NCBI GenBank assembly: GCA_009823505.1
Contig: VZQC01011955.1
Span: 2,231,943 to 2,295,942, forward strand
Source: Rhizomys pruinosus
Taxonomy: Eukaryota; Chordata; Mammalia; Rodentia; Spalacidae
Length of the DNA: 64,000 nt
Direction: 5' to 3'
The notes under the pieces were generated by a model. It saw only the letters and a program-made list of their open reading frames with translations, was not told where the DNA came from and did not search any database. The position numbers were made by a program, and so were the translations under genes. Shown here piece after piece: positions 1 through 11,324 of the stretch. Numbering within the stretch: position 1 is the stretch's first letter; each line of letters begins with the position of its first letter.

Positions 1-151
1 TTTTTTTGGTCTTTTTTGAGACAGGGTCTCTCTGTAGCCCCAGCTGGCCTGGAACTCACTCTGTAAACCAGGCTGGCCTTGAACTCACAGAGATTCGCCT
101 GCCTCTGCCTCCCAAGTGCTAGGATTAAAGGCATGAGCCACCAAGCCTGGC
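1..151 (-). mobile_element. B1 SINE
   Basis: Antisense B1: a poly-T start, then gagacagggtctctctgtag, the central ggctggccttgaactcac and the terminal gccaccaagcctggct. It is near full length and cut by the window edge at its A-tail side. Confidence 0.9.
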
Positions 152-280
152 TAAATTTCCCTCTATAAATCTGTAAAAAGCTAAGTAAGTAAAATAAGTA
201 GAATACATTACAATATCTACTATTACCAGTACTAGAGAAATGCTCTAGCTTACTTTTTCTTTATTAGTAGGACTGCCTAC

Positions 281-500
281 CGTGACTTCTCACTCTGCAG
301 GGCTTCCAATGCTTCTGTTCGAGAACTCAGCAGCTGATCTGCCTCCTGGAGTCTCACTTTGAGGACGGCCAGCTGGGAATCCTTTGCAGCCACTGATTCA
401 GTAAGGTCATCGACCTGGGCTCGTAGTTCCCGAGTTATTCGATCACTCTTTGAATTGTCGACATTCCATTTTTCAACTCTTGCTCTTGCCTTATTTAATT
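281..500 (-). CDS. GOLGA5: GOLGA5 (golgin-84) coding exon 4
   Basis: This 220-nt exon continues the golgin-84 frame. Its translation has the landmarks KARARVEKWN, SKSDRITREL, AQVDDLTE and LQEADQLLSSRTEALEAL, which match my memory of mammalian golgin-84, at the start of the long coiled coil. The acceptor reads tttttatag before AATTAAAT at 500, and the donor is CACG followed by gtaggc at 280. It enters with two bases that complete a Glu codon (GAA) and leaves with two bases of an Arg codon, in phase with exon 3. Golgin-84 is a Golgi membrane tether whose coiled coil holds vesicles and Golgi cisternae together; it binds Rab1 and CASP in published work. No stop or frameshift is seen. The remaining roughly 400 residues, including the C-terminal transmembrane anchor, lie outside the window. 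Confidence 0.95.
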
Positions 501-1111
501 CTATAAAAAATGAAATTTCTCTTTATGAGTAAAACCAAATAAATCTTTTTCTTGATTTATGTAGATTCTGGCCCCTTCCATTTTTCCACTTATTGCCAAA
601 ATTAGGGAACAAATACTTTCAGTTAGTTCTTGCTCCAAATGGACACCTATTTTTTCCAGGCCAATAGTCACAACCTATGTTATATTTAACAGGCTAGAAA
701 GACAAATGAATGATCTAAGATGTTCTTCTACAATGATTTTTCTGGAAATATATCAGGAAGCCTTCGGAGCCCAAACTGGTAGAAAGCAGTGCTAACAGTA
801 CTAACATGTCAGTGGATCTGGGGAGCTCTGCTATCAGCAAGTAAAAGACTGGAAAGGCAAATCAATTTATACTCCAGGAAGAAAAGAATGAAACAAAAGC
901 AAACCTGAAGAGAAATGGAGCAAAGACTCTGATTCATCCAATTACTGCTGCAAAACAAGTATTCTTTTAACATAGGAAATCAGTGTGAAAGAACAATGCA
1001 GTTTCATTTCAGAATGCTCATTTGCCATCTGCAAAGCAGTCTGTCACCACCATCACCACCACCAAAAAAACCTTTTTTTTTTTTTTCCTTTCTTTCTTTA
1101 AATATTGAAGT

Positions 1112-1324
1112 AGGGGCTAGAGAGATGACTCAGAGCACAGACTACTCTTGCAGAGGCCCAGGTTCGATTCCTAGCACTCACATGGTGGCAAACAACTGTC
1201 TATAATTCCAGTTCCAAGAGACTTGACACCCTCTTCTGAGCTCCACAAGCACTGCAGGACATGGGGACACTTACATAACATACAGGCACACTACTCATAC
1301 ACACAAAATACATTTCTTAAATTA
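1112..1324 (+). mobile_element. B2/B3-type SINE
   Basis: It starts ggggctagagagatgactca and contains the tRNA-like B box ggttcgattcc. It ends in the cattcatacaca-type 3' region followed by an A-rich tail. It is diverged. Confidence 0.85.
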
Positions 1325-1594
1325 AAAAATACTGAAGCAAATTTCACAAGATTTCAGGAAATACTCCATGTCATATCTACATTAGCCTGAGAAAGTGAAG
1401 CTTTTCCAAGTCACCTTCTCGTCAGAATCTTCCTAATCTGCCCCCTGACCTTCCTCCGTGCATGAACCCACTTGCCCTTTCCCCTCACTCTGCTCTCAGC
1501 CCCAGTAACCAGCAGCCATGCTCCGTCTCTTTTTTTCTCCTCAGCACACCCAATAATACTCACACCTTCCTCTATCACAGAACCAGGACTATTT

Positions 1595-1858
1595 CCTTTA
1601 AAAAATATATATTTTTATTGAAGTTTTGTGCATTTCACACATCATTTCTCAGTCCAATTTAGGCTCATTCCCCTTTCCATGACCCCCTACCCACCTGAGT
1701 TCATGCATTCTGCCATACATGTCTTGTATCTTTTTCTGAGTCTTTAAAGTTTTTCAAAGGAGAAGATTATTGTTTTGGGGAGAACTTTACTGTTTCAGTC
1801 AGTTCTTTGTCCCAGTTCTTCTGTTATTGCCTCCAACTTGTATTGCTTCAACATATGC

Positions 1859-1896
<38 letters not shown>

Positions 1897-2345
1897 GCGC
1901 ACACATATATATGTATACATATACATATATATGTCACACCTATACTAAAATTATGTCATCTGAAAATAAACTGTATGTTATTTCCAAATCATATTTCAGG
2001 ATTCACATTTTTCCCTTTTAATTTTATATTACTCTAAAATATGCATACATACCCTCCACCCATATACCAAGATTACAAAGTCTGAAAATAAGTGGCAGGT
2101 TAATCCTAGAGCCTGTTAAGGGATTCACATTATGAGAACACAAGGTGCTTTCAGATAAAGAGGAATATAACATTAATGTTGCTCAGTTTGCCTTACAACT
2201 AGGTGCTTGGTGCTAGCATCCACAGATGAGGAATCCCATCAATCACTTGTTTCTCCGGGACTGTGTTACTTCACTTAGCAAGACTATTTCCTTTTTAACT
2301 AATCATTTCTGAGAAACTGGAGGGTTTTCTACCCATAGGTCATAT
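1595..2345 (-). mobile_element. L1 3' UTR fragment, old, antisense
   Basis: The segment matches, with many substitutions, the L1 3' end seen more cleanly at 38.1-38.6 kb: a reversed A-rich end, then catgcattctgcca, actgtttcagtcagttctt, gcatccacagatgagg and gttacttcactta in the same order. A TA/CA microsatellite has grown inside it. Confidence 0.7.
1856..1935. repeat. TA / CA compound microsatellite
   Basis: Alternating TA units pass into CA units with CG interruptions and back into TA-rich sequence. Confidence 0.9.
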
Positions 2346-2579
2346 CACTGCCTGGTTCTGAAGGGCACTCTTCACTCAGTTTTACACTCATTTTATGCTC
2401 CAGGGAGCAGCAACACTGTGACCCTAGTACTCTCTGGGACTTTACCTAACCCCATCTTTGGTTCATGAGACAGTTCCCCTGAAAGTCCAGGGTAAATAAA
2501 TCAATAATTATTAGTTAGATGATTAGATCAATATTTGGTTTTGATCAGTTTTTTTTAGCTACCTTTTAAAAAATATTTT

Positions 2580-2727
2580 AGCTGGGTGTGGTGGTGCAGG
2601 CCTTTAATCCCAGCACTCGGGAAGCAGAAGCAGGTAGATCTCTGTGAGTTCAAGGCCAGCCTGGTCTACATAGTGAGTTTCAGGCCAGCTGGAACTAAAG
2701 GGAGACCCTGTCTCAAACAAGACCAAT
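2580..2727 (+). mobile_element. B1 SINE
   Basis: It starts agctgggtgtggtggtgcag and ends ggagaccctgtctcaaac. It is near full length. Confidence 0.9.
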
Positions 2728-2765
2728 AAATATATCATCTATCTCTTATATATATATATATATAT

Positions 2766-2961
2766 GAGTATATTGTCTACATGCATGTAATTACGTGCAC
2801 CTGTGTTTTGCAATGTCTATAAAGGTCAGAAGAGGGTGTTGGATTCCCTTGAACTGGAGTTACAGAAGGTTGTTAGCCATCATGTGGGTATTAGGAACTG
2901 AATCCACGACCTCTGGAAGAGCAGCCAGTGTTCTTAACCACTGAGCCAGCTCTCCAGCCCC
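2766..2961 (-). mobile_element. B2/B3-type SINE
   Basis: Antisense copy running from the 3' end (gtctacatgcatgtaa) to ccagctctccagcccc. A TA run of about 20 bp adjoins it at 2745-2765. Confidence 0.88.
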
Positions 2962-3133
2962 TTCCTATCAGTTCTTACACAGTCCATACTTGCAAACTCA
3001 GCACTTGGAGCCTGAGCTACATAGTGAGTTCAAGACCAGCTTGGGCTACAAAAATTTTAGGGGTTCCTAACTGGCTAAAACTCTGTGTTTTGTATTAGAA
3101 CATTTCTCAAACCTTATTTAATTAAGGTCTTAC

Positions 3134-3358
3134 CTTCTTGAGTTTCTTTGGATCTCTGAAGTAATGAGGCCATTTCCTGATTTAAAGACTGGACTTCATT
3201 CCTAAGCAGCTGATTCTCCAGTCGGAGATTAGACAGCTCATGTGATCTGTCACCATCACTAGGTGCTGAGTTGCGCTGCACACTGTTGGCATTTGGTGAT
3301 AAGTTTTCCTTTGAGGATTTCTTGTGGTCTTCAGGGACAGAATCGGAACTATTCACTT
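3134..3358 (-). CDS. GOLGA5: GOLGA5 (golgin-84) coding exon 3
   Basis: This 225-nt exon has a polypyrimidine run ending in taaacag at its acceptor (exon starts at 3358) and a strong donor, GAAG followed by gtaaga, at 3133. The first part is a Ser/Asn-rich linker with SSKENLSPNANS. It is followed by SHELSNLRLENQLLRNEV and QEMASLLQRSKETQE, the conserved opening of the golgin-84 coiled coil. The upstream exon ends with a single G that joins AA here to make Glu, and the exon ends on a single G that joins AA of exon 4. The linker differs most from human, as expected for the disordered N-terminal half, and the coiled-coil start is essentially unchanged. The open frame can be read past the donor for a few codons, but that is intron. 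Confidence 0.95.
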
Positions 3359-3852
3359 CTGTTTAAAAAAAAAAAAAAAAGGAACATCCTTTGTTAGATT
3401 AGCATCATCGTCAGACCTGCGTTTTAGAATGCCTTTTGGCCCGTTGTTTGCTATAGTTGGCATGCCATAAAAGTACTATTAATTCTTAACAGATCCTCTG
3501 ATGAAATCATCTCACAAATTAAGATTACACACCTGCAAGGATCCTCTAAATCTGGACACAAGAAGGAATGGTGACAGAACATAAAAAGTCCTGAGAAGAA
3601 AGCCAAAGATCATTTAGATCCTGGCTTCTGAAATGGTTTTGGAAGAGGGTTTTGGAGTATCAACACTGAAAACCCTGGGAGAGCACAGCAGAGTGGCCAG
3701 GGTTTCAAGGCAAGGGAGTTAATAGCACAAGTCACACCAATCTGTTACAATCTAAGTCAAACCTAAATTTGTCCTGGCAAAGAATGCCTCATGAATTCAA
3801 ATTCATCTTGATTTTATTTATTTTTACTTTTATTATTATTATTATTATTATT

Positions 3853-4001
3853 TTTTTGTCTTTTCGAGACAGGGTCTCCCTGTAGTCCCAGCTGTCCTGG
3901 AACTCACTCTGTAGACCAGGCTGGCCTTGAACTCACAAAGATCCGCCTGCCTCTGCCTCCCAAGTACTAGGATTAAAGGCGTGCGCCACCACGCCTGGCT
4001 T
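3853..4001 (-). mobile_element. B1 SINE
   Basis: Antisense, near full length, with low divergence from the other young B1 copies (gcgtgcgccaccacgcctgg). Confidence 0.92.
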
Positions 4002-4029
4002 TCATCTTGATTTTTTAAAATTTCTTTTT

Positions 4030-4229
4030 TATGTGTATGAATGTACTGTCTGCATGTAAGTTTGTGCACCCATGTTGTGCAGTGCCACAGAGGTCAGAAG
4101 AGGGTATTGGATTTCCCTGGAACTGGAGTTACAGACGGCTCTCCGCTGCCAAGTGGGTGCTGGGGATCAAACCCAGGTCTTCTGCAAGAGCAGTCGGCGC
4201 TCTTAACTGCTAGGCCATCTCTCCAGCCC
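4030..4229 (-). mobile_element. B2/B3-type SINE
   Basis: Antisense: atgtgtatgaatgtactgtc through ggccatctctccagccc. Confidence 0.92.
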
Positions 4230-4274
4230 TCATCTTGATTTTAAATTACCACCAAATGTGAGGCAAAATTACAC

Positions 4275-4429
4275 TTTTTTTTTTTTGTCTTTTTGAGACA
4301 GGGTCTCCCTGTAGCTCCGACTGTCCTGGAACTCACTATGTAGACCAGCTTGGTCTTGAACTCACAAAAATCCACCTGCCTCTGCCTCCCAAGTGCTAGG
4401 ATTAAAGGCATGTGCTACCACACCCAGCT
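4275..4429 (-). mobile_element. B1 SINE
   Basis: Antisense B1 with poly-T, gagacagggtctccctgtag and a terminal accacacccagct. Confidence 0.9.
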
Positions 4430-4728
4430 CCACTTAACTTATTTTTTAAATTATGTGATAAAATTACCTATTTAAATGAGAAAACTAATTAAAATAATAA
4501 CTGTGTGAACAGAAGAGGGCTTTTCACAGTTAGATAAACAAGTTGTAGAAACAATGACAATGATCTCATCTTCAGCGAACAAGGAAATGGAAAGACCCAA
4601 CACAAGAAGCCAGGTATGGCAGTACAAGCCTGTGATCCCAGTACTCAGAAGGCTTAGGCAGAAGGATCACCATAAATTTTAGTAGTAAATTTAAGGTCAG
4701 GCTATGCTACATACTTAAACCGGATCTT

Positions 4729-5030
4729 AAAACAAAGAGCAAAATGATGGGGCTGGAGAGATGGCCTAGCGGTTAGGAGCGCCGACGCTCTTGCAGAGGA
4801 CCCGGGTTCGATCCCCAGCACCCACATGGCGGCCGAGAGCCGTCTGAAACTCCAATTCCAGGAGAACTCCAGTTCCAGGGGAATCCGACACCCTCTTCTG
4901 ACCTCCGCGCAATTGCACGACACGGGGCACAAACCTGCATGCAGACAGTACATTCATACACATACAGAACAATAAATAAAAATTTAAAAAAAAAATTAAA
5001 AAAAAAAAAAAAAAACAAAGAGCAAAATGA
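4729..5030 (+). mobile_element. Young B2 SINE with target-site duplication
   Basis: The B2 body starts at 4748 (ggggctggagagatggccta) and ends in a long A-rich tail near 5011. It is flanked by an exact 19-bp direct repeat, aaaacaaagagcaaaatga, at 4729-4747 and 5012-5030. It carries the internal duplication (aactccaattccaggag then aactccagttccagggg) at 4848-4880 that marks a young subfamily. Confidence 0.93.
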
Positions 5031-5146
5031 GAGCCAGGCTGATGGCACATAACCAAATCTCAGCACTTAGGATGAGAAGATTATAAATTCTAGACCTTGT
5101 CTTAAAATACCCTCCCATCTTTTTTTTTTTTTTTCTAAAAAATTTT

Positions 5147-5277
5147 GCTGGGCGTGGTGGTGTACACCTTTAATCCCAGGCAGAGGCAGGCAGAATCTCT
5201 GTGAGTTCAAGGCCAGCCTGGTCTACAAAGCAAGCTCGAGGCTAGCTGGGACTAAAGGGAGACCCTGTCTCAAAATG
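5147..5277 (+). mobile_element. B1 SINE with internal deletion
   Basis: It starts gctgggcgtggtggtgtaca. The agcactcgggagg block is shortened. It ends gggagaccctgtctcaaa. Confidence 0.88.
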
Positions 5278-5296
5278 ACACCCCCCCAAAATATTG

Positions 5297-5490
5297 AGTA
5301 CAGAGTAAGGAAATGGCTTTGCTTGTAAAGGCACTTGCCACCAAGCCTGAAAACCTGAGTCTGATCTCTAGAACATATGTACTGGAAGGACAAAACCAAC
5401 TTCCTCAAGTTGTCCTCTGACCTGCACATGAGTGCAATGGTATATGAGCATGTGAACCCCCCAGTAACACATACATATACATAAGCACCC
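5297..5490 (+). mobile_element. Old B2-related SINE
   Basis: Diverged copy recognised by aaatggctttgcttgtaaag, cctgagtctgatctctagaa and gttgtcctctgacctgcaca in B2 order. Confidence 0.6.
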
Positions 5491-5759
5491 ATGTACAGAG
5501 GACATTTCCTTTCAAAGGATACATGGAGTATATAAATTGACTTACTGAGCCACATGGACTATTTCTTCTCATTTCAGCGCAATTAAGTTAAAAATCATAA
5601 AAATGGGAAAATCCCATTATTGGAATTAAAGAAAAATTTTACCTCATGAACCAAACAATAATTATAATTAAATTTAGAATGTATACATAATTTCTTAAAA
5701 TTCACATTTGTTAAGAAATGAATTGCAAAAGAAAGAACTTATAGAGTATTCTATAGATT

Positions 5760-6661
5760 AAAAGGATATTAAGATTGGGGGCTAGAGAGATGGCTCAGTG
5801 GTTAAGAATGCTAACTGCTCTTGCAGAGGACCCAGGTTCGATTCCCAGCACCCACATGGTGGCTAAGAACCTTTAAGTCCAGTTCCAGGGGAATCGGACA
5901 CCCTCTTCTGACCTTCGCAGCACTGCATGACGTGGGTGCACCTATATGCATAGAGTACACTCATACACATAAAATAATAAATAAAAATTTAAAAAAAGGA
6001 TATTAAGCACTTAGGAGGCAGAGGCAGGCAGATCTTTGTGAGTTCAAGGCCAGCCTGGTCTACAGAGTGAGTTCCAGGACAGCTGGGGCTACAGGGAGAC
6101 CCTGTTCTCAAAAAGACAAAAAAAAAAAAAAAAAAAAAAAACAAGGATATTAAGATCTCAGGGGCTAGAGAGATGGTTCAGAGGTTAAAAGAACCATCTA
6201 TTCTCTGTTCTTTCAGAGGACCCAGGTTTGATTCCCAGCACCCACATGGCAGCTAACAACTATCTGTAACTCCAGTTCCAGGAGAATCTGATGCCTCCTT
6301 CTGACTCTGCAGAGATTGCACAACATGGGTGCACTTACACACATGCAGACAATAACACTCATACACATAAAATAAAAATAAATAAAAAGTATATTAAGGG
6401 CTGGAGAGATGGCCTAGCGGTTAAGAGCACCGACCGCTCTTGCAGAGGACCCGGGTTCAATCCCCAGCACCCACATGGCGGTCAAGAACCGTCCGAAACT
6501 CCAATTCCAGGAGAACTCCAGTTCCAGGGGAATCCGACACCCTCTTCTGACCTCCGCGGCATTGCACGACACAGGTGCACAAACCTGCATGCAGACAGTA
6601 CATTCATACACATACAGAAATAAATTTAAAAAAAAATTTTTTTAAGTATATTAAGATCTCA
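5760..6661 (+). mobile_element. Cascade of four SINEs inserted in one target
   Basis: In order these are a B2 (5776-5993), a 5'-truncated B1 (6008-6141), a B2 (6161-6384) and a young B2 (6399-6643). Versions of the short target aaaggatattaagatctca flank each of them, at 5760-5775, 5994-6007, 6142-6160, 6385-6398 and 6644-6661. Each element appears to have inserted next to or within the duplicated target of an earlier one. All four are in the same orientation. The last B2 has the internal 17-bp-type duplication and is closest to the young consensus. Confidence 0.88.
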
Positions 6662-6751
6662 ACTCTTGTTTAAAGTCTCAAAAAGAACAAATTATTTTAT
6701 TATGATATTAACAGGAAATCTGAACACTGACTGGACATTAAAGAATTATTC

Positions 6752-6834
6752 TGGGGCTGCAGAGATGGCTCAGAGGTTAAGAACACTTGCTGTTCTTCCA
6801 GAGGAGCCAGGTTAAAGTCTCAGCAACCACATGG
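6752..6834 (+). mobile_element. B2-type SINE, 3'-truncated
   Basis: The first 83 bp of a B2 (ggggctgcagagatggctca through aaccacatggcaac) run into a C-rich non-SINE stretch (6835-6960) that I do not recognise. Confidence 0.8.
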
Positions 6835-7231
6835 CAACTTTCCTTCCAGGGCAGGAGGCGCCCACTGCCCAGCAGGGAGTGCAGCACCCCACAGCCCCAC
6901 CCAGCTTCTGCTGTGCAGCACCCCACAACCCCATCCATTCCCTGCTGCTTCCTGGTTTCCCCAATACTTAAGGCAATGCAAGTAAGAATTCTCCAATCTC
7001 AGTTAAAACCAGAGAATTTTGCTTACAAAATAATGGCAAAGAAAAAATAATTAAAAAAAAATAATGGCAAAGAAATACACACTCAAGCCATGCACATAGC
7101 TGGGTCCCCAGTCCAACATGGCCGCCCCTGTGCCCTCTTGCCCCTCTTCTACACATACCAATAAACATACCATCAATCAAAACACTTGTACAAATAAAAG
7201 TAAAAAAAAATTTTTTTTTAAATTTAAAGTG

Positions 7232-7450
7232 TGGGGGCTGGAGAGATGGCCTAGTGGTTAAGAGCACCAACTGCTCTTGCATAAGACCCAGGTTCGATCC
7301 CCAGCACCCACATGGCGGCTGAGAACTGTCTTTAACTCCAGTTCCAGGGGAACCTGACACCCTCTTCTGACCTCTGCAGCATTGCATGACACGGGTGCAA
7401 AAACATGCATGCAGACAGTACATTCATACACATACAAAAAAATAAAAAAA
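7232..7450 (+). mobile_element. B2/B3-type SINE
   Basis: Full-length: gggctggagagatggcctag through cattcatacacatac plus an A-rich tail. It lacks the internal duplication. Confidence 0.92.
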
Positions 7451-7469
7451 TTAAAAAAAAATTAAAGTG

Positions 7470-7685
7470 TGCATGCTGGAGAGATGGCTTAGTGCAAGAG
7501 CACTGACTGCTCTCTCAGAGGATCTGGGTTCAAGTCCCAGCACCTTCATGGCAGCTAACAATTGTTTGTAATTCCAGTTCTAGGAAATTTGACACCCTTT
7601 TCTGAGGTTCATGGGCACTGCATGACACAGTTGTACTTACATACATGCAGGCAATATACTCATAAACATAAAATTAAAAAAATTG
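7470..7685 (+). mobile_element. B2/B3-type SINE
   Basis: Full-length but older: gctggagagatggcttagtg through atactcataaacataaaa. Confidence 0.9.
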
Positions 7686-7772
7686 TTTTTAGTATTTTCA
7701 GCACTCAGCCAGCCTCATCTACATAATGAGTTCTAAGCCAGCTAGGGCTACAAGGAGATCCTGTCTCAAAAT

Positions 7773-7985
7773 GTGGCTGGAGAGATGACTTATTGGTTAG
7801 GAGCACTGGCTGCTCTTACAGAGGACTAGGGTTTGAGTCACAAAACAGTAGCTAACAACCATCTGTAACTCTAGTTCCAGAGGAATTCAATACCCTTTTC
7901 TAACCTCCATGGGCATGGCATGTCATGGGTGCACCAACATATATCCAGGCAATACACTTAAAATAAAAAGAATAAAAAATTAAAG
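7773..7985 (+). mobile_element. B2/B3-type SINE, diverged
   Basis: It starts tggctggagagatgacttat and ends in aatacacttaaaataaaaag. A short B1 3' piece (about 7700-7770) precedes it. Confidence 0.82.
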
Positions 7986-8396
7986 CACCAAAAAAGAAAA
8001 TTATTTTCCTTTTTTTAGTACTAGGATTGGACACTGAGGCCTCCTGCATCCAAGGCAAGTACTCTACCACTCAGCCTTATCCACGACCCTATTGTTATTA
8101 CTATTAATATTATTACTATTAGTTTTATTCTAAGTTGTCCAAGCTGGCCTTGGGCTCACTCTGTAGCCCAGGCAAGTTGAGAACTTATAATCTTCCTCTT
8201 TAGACTCCCAAGTAGCTGGGATTATAGCCAGGTCTACCTAGAAACTATTAAAATTTTCATCTGATATGGGTATGTTGATTTATGAAGTTTATGTCTTTTA
8301 AAGTAACAAAGACAAATTTTTAATAGAAAAAAATGACATCTGTGATTTTCTTCGTAAGAATTCAGTAGAGGGCAGATGTAAAGAAAGGATGGGGGT

Positions 8397-8620
8397 GTTG
8401 GGGACATCTCCATCAGCAGTTAAGAACACTGGCTGCTCTTGCAAGAGGACCTGGGTTTGGTTCCCAGCACTGACACAGTGGCAAACAACTGTTTGTAACT
8501 CCAGTTTCAAGGAATCCAATGCCCTCTTCTGACCTCCATGAACACTGTGTGCATATTGTGCACTCACATACACTCAGGCAAAACACTCATACACATAAAA
8601 ATAAGTGAAAAAAATTTAAA
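8397..8620 (+). mobile_element. B2/B3-type SINE
   Basis: The B2 body is recognised from cagttaagaacactggctgc to aaacactcatacacataaaa. Confidence 0.85.
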
Positions 8621-8640
8621 GTCTTTAAAGAAAATATCAA

Positions 8641-8784
8641 GGCTGGGCGTGGTGGCGCACGCCTTTAATCCTAGCACTTGGGAGGCAGAGGCAGGCGGAT
8701 CTTTATGAGTTCAAGGCCAGCCTGGTCTACAGAGTGAGCTCCAGGACAGCTGGAGCTACAGGGAGGACCCTGTCTCGAAAAGAC

Positions 8785-8790
<6 letters not shown>
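8641..8790 (+). mobile_element. B1 SINE
   Basis: Young near-full-length copy (ggctgggcgtggtggcgcac) with a long A/GAAA tail to about 8835. Two shorter B1/B4-like remnants follow at about 8845-8925 and 8957-9085. Confidence 0.92.
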
Positions 8791-8817
<27 letters not shown>

Positions 8818-9218
8818 AAGAAAAAGAAAAAAAAATCAAGTGACTTAGCAGAAGGAGCACTATAAGTTCAGGGCCAGCCTGGTCTATACAGGGCATTCCA
8901 TGCCAACCAGAACTATAAGGTAAGATGCTGGAAAAAAACAAATAAACCAGAACTGATTTAGCTAGGCACAGTGGACTCAAGCCTACAACCCCAGCACTTG
9001 GGAGGTGGAGGTAGAGGATCAAGGTAGTCTTCACTACATTGTGAGTTCTAGATCAGCTTGGATGATACATGAGACCCTGTTTTCCCTTCTAAACAGTAAC
9101 GACAAAACAACTGATTAGCATATCCCAATGTTAAATCATATCCTCTCCACAAGCAGAGAAGAAACAAACTACTAAGATTCAACAAGTTATATAAGCAACT
9201 CCTTATAAAGAATTTAAG

Positions 9219-9428
9219 GGGGCTGGAGAGATGGCTCAGGGGTTAAGATCACTGGTTGCTCTTGCAGAGGACCTGTTTTCACATATCCTGTACAGTTCCC
9301 AGCACTCACATGGTGGCTAACCACCATCCACCCAGTTCCAGTGGATCTGATACTCTTTTCTGGGCTCTGTGGGCACTGCACATCTACTTACATACATGGA
9401 GGCAAAACACTCATACACATAAATTAAG
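9219..9428 (+). mobile_element. B2/B3-type SINE
   Basis: ggggctggagagatggctca through aaacactcatacacataaat. A 5'-truncated B2 follows directly (about 9429-9605). Confidence 0.88.
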
Positions 9429-9620
9429 GCTGCTGTTGCAGAAGACCCGGCTTCAAATTCCAGCATCCACATAGCAGCTAACAACCATCCATAACTCTGG
9501 TTCTAGGGGAGCCACTGCCTTCTTCTCACCTCCACAGACATTTCAGGACACAGGTGCACTTACATACATGCAGGCAATACACTCATACACATAAAATTAA
9601 AGAAAAAAATCACATGAAAT

Positions 9621-9840
9621 GGGGGGGCGGTGGTGGCGAGAATGCTCAGAGGTTAAGAGCATTGGCTGCTCTTGCAGAAGTACAGAATTCAGTTCCCAGC
9701 ACCCACATGGTGGCTAGCAACTATCCATAACTCCAGTTCCAGGGGAATCTAATGCCCTCTTCTGACCTCTGTGTACACTGTATGAAAGGAGTACACTTAC
9801 ACACATGCAGGCAATATGCTCATACATGTTTAAGTTAAAA
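9621..9840 (+). mobile_element. B2/B3-type SINE
   Basis: A G-rich diverged start, then ttaagagcattggctgctct through gcaatatgctcatacatg. Its flanks share cacatgaaatgg, a probable target-site duplication (about 9610-9621 and 9847-9858). Confidence 0.85.
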
Positions 9841-10003
9841 AAAAAACACATGAAATGGGCTATATATGTATTTTTTAAAAAGCTAGTAAGAAACATCCAG
9901 ATGCTATGATTATGCTGTTGATGACCTAAAATGTACAGGATATATGAAAACTAGGAGCTAGACGTCTAGGTTACTATCCACATAAAAACTAATACATCAG
10001 TGT

Positions 10004-10035
10004 CAGTAGTAGTAGTAGTAGTAGTAGCAGCAGCA
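10004..10035. repeat. AGT / AGC trinucleotide microsatellite
   Basis: About ten consecutive trinucleotide units, mostly agt, ending in agc. Confidence 0.85.
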
Positions 10036-10528
10036 AGAGAAAGCTAACACGTAAGGACTGTCCATTATACCAGTTCGGAACATGTAAACTAGCTAGGCCC
10101 AGTGGGGCAAACCATTAATACCAGCTGTTTGGGAGGCTGAGCTAGGAAGAATCCAAGTTCAAGCCCTTTCTGGGCTAGAGAATGAGTTGAAAGCCAGCCT
10201 GTGAAACTTACTGAGGCTCTGTCTCAGAATAAAAAGTAAAAAGAATGCTGGAGAAAAAGTTCCAAAGAACAGCTGCTTAGTGTGCACCTACCCTTAGCAT
10301 GACACTCAAGCAGGAAACCATACAGAAGGCTGCAAGTCTTTATGGACAAAAAGGAGTCTGGATGGAAGAAAAAAAATGTTGAAATTATACCATATCAAGG
10401 GACTAGAAAACTCAGCAAAAATGCTGATTCTCGCCACACCTTTAAATATAAAAATATACAGGATGGCTGGTGATGTGGCACAATGGGTAGAGTTCAGAAT
10501 AGTAACAGAAAGCAAATGATTCTGTAGA

Positions 10529-10815
10529 AAAAAAATGACAAAGGGGCTGGAGAGATGGCCAAGAGGTTAAGAGCGCCGACCGCTCTTACAGAGGACCCGG
10601 GTTCGATCCCCAGCACCCACATGGCGGCCAAGAACCATCTGAAACTCCAATTCCAGGAGAACTCCAGTTCCAGGGGAATCCGACACCCTCTTCTGACCTC
10701 CGCGGCATTGCATGACACGGGTGCACAGACTTGCATGCAGACAGTACATTCATACACATAAAGAAATAAATTTTTTAAAAAATTAAAAAAAAAAAAGAAA
10801 AAAATGACAAAGATT
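10529..10815 (+). mobile_element. Young B2 SINE with target-site duplication
   Basis: The body starts at 10544 after aaaaaaatgacaaag, and the same 15-mer recurs right after the A-rich tail (about 10801-10815). It has the internal duplicated aactccaattccagg / aactccagttccagg block. Confidence 0.92.
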
Positions 10816-11324
10816 TGAATAGAGAATTAAATCAATAGTCGTACATGATGACAACTGGCTTTAAAAAAAAGAAAAAATCAATAGTCAAATGTTTGAAACG
10901 CTTCTCATTCAAGTTAGCAGTGAGAAAAATCAAAAAATGAGACTAAGCCTGATTACCAAAATGAAACTTTACGGAGAAAACGCTGAAAGTTGACAAGAAT
11001 GCTGAACAAAAGGAATCCTTAGCACAGCTAGCCCAGTATAAACTGGTGAGAACTTCAGGAAGCCATTCTGGCACTGGGAGTGCAGCTGAACTCTGCCATG
11101 CCCAACTTCATTTCAGTACACCAGAGTTCTGAGTCCCAACTGGAGCAGTTCATCTCTTCACGGGACATTTGGCAATGTGTGGAGACATTTCTAGCTGTCA
11201 CACTGGGCTGCTGTTGACATCTAATAGGCTAAAACAGGAAAACTGCTATGCATCCTGCAAGGATACATCATTTGACCCAAAGTGTGATTAGTTCTGAGGC
11301 TGGTTCCATCCTAGGGGGGAAAAT

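Larger units (their letters stand above)
501..3133 (-). other. GOLGA5 intron 3
   Basis: Intron of 2.6 kb bounded by gtaaga at 3133 and tttttatag at 501. It holds a B2-type SINE (1112-1324), an old L1 3' fragment in antisense with a TA/CA microsatellite, a B1 (2580-2727) and an antisense B2 (2766-2961). The stretch 501-1110 has no recognisable element. Confidence 0.85.

Noticed and set aside
4748..4830. tRNA-like A and B boxes in B2 elements taken as tRNA genes
   Set aside because: The boxes are the internal pol III promoter of a tRNA-derived SINE. No cloverleaf can be folded by eye.
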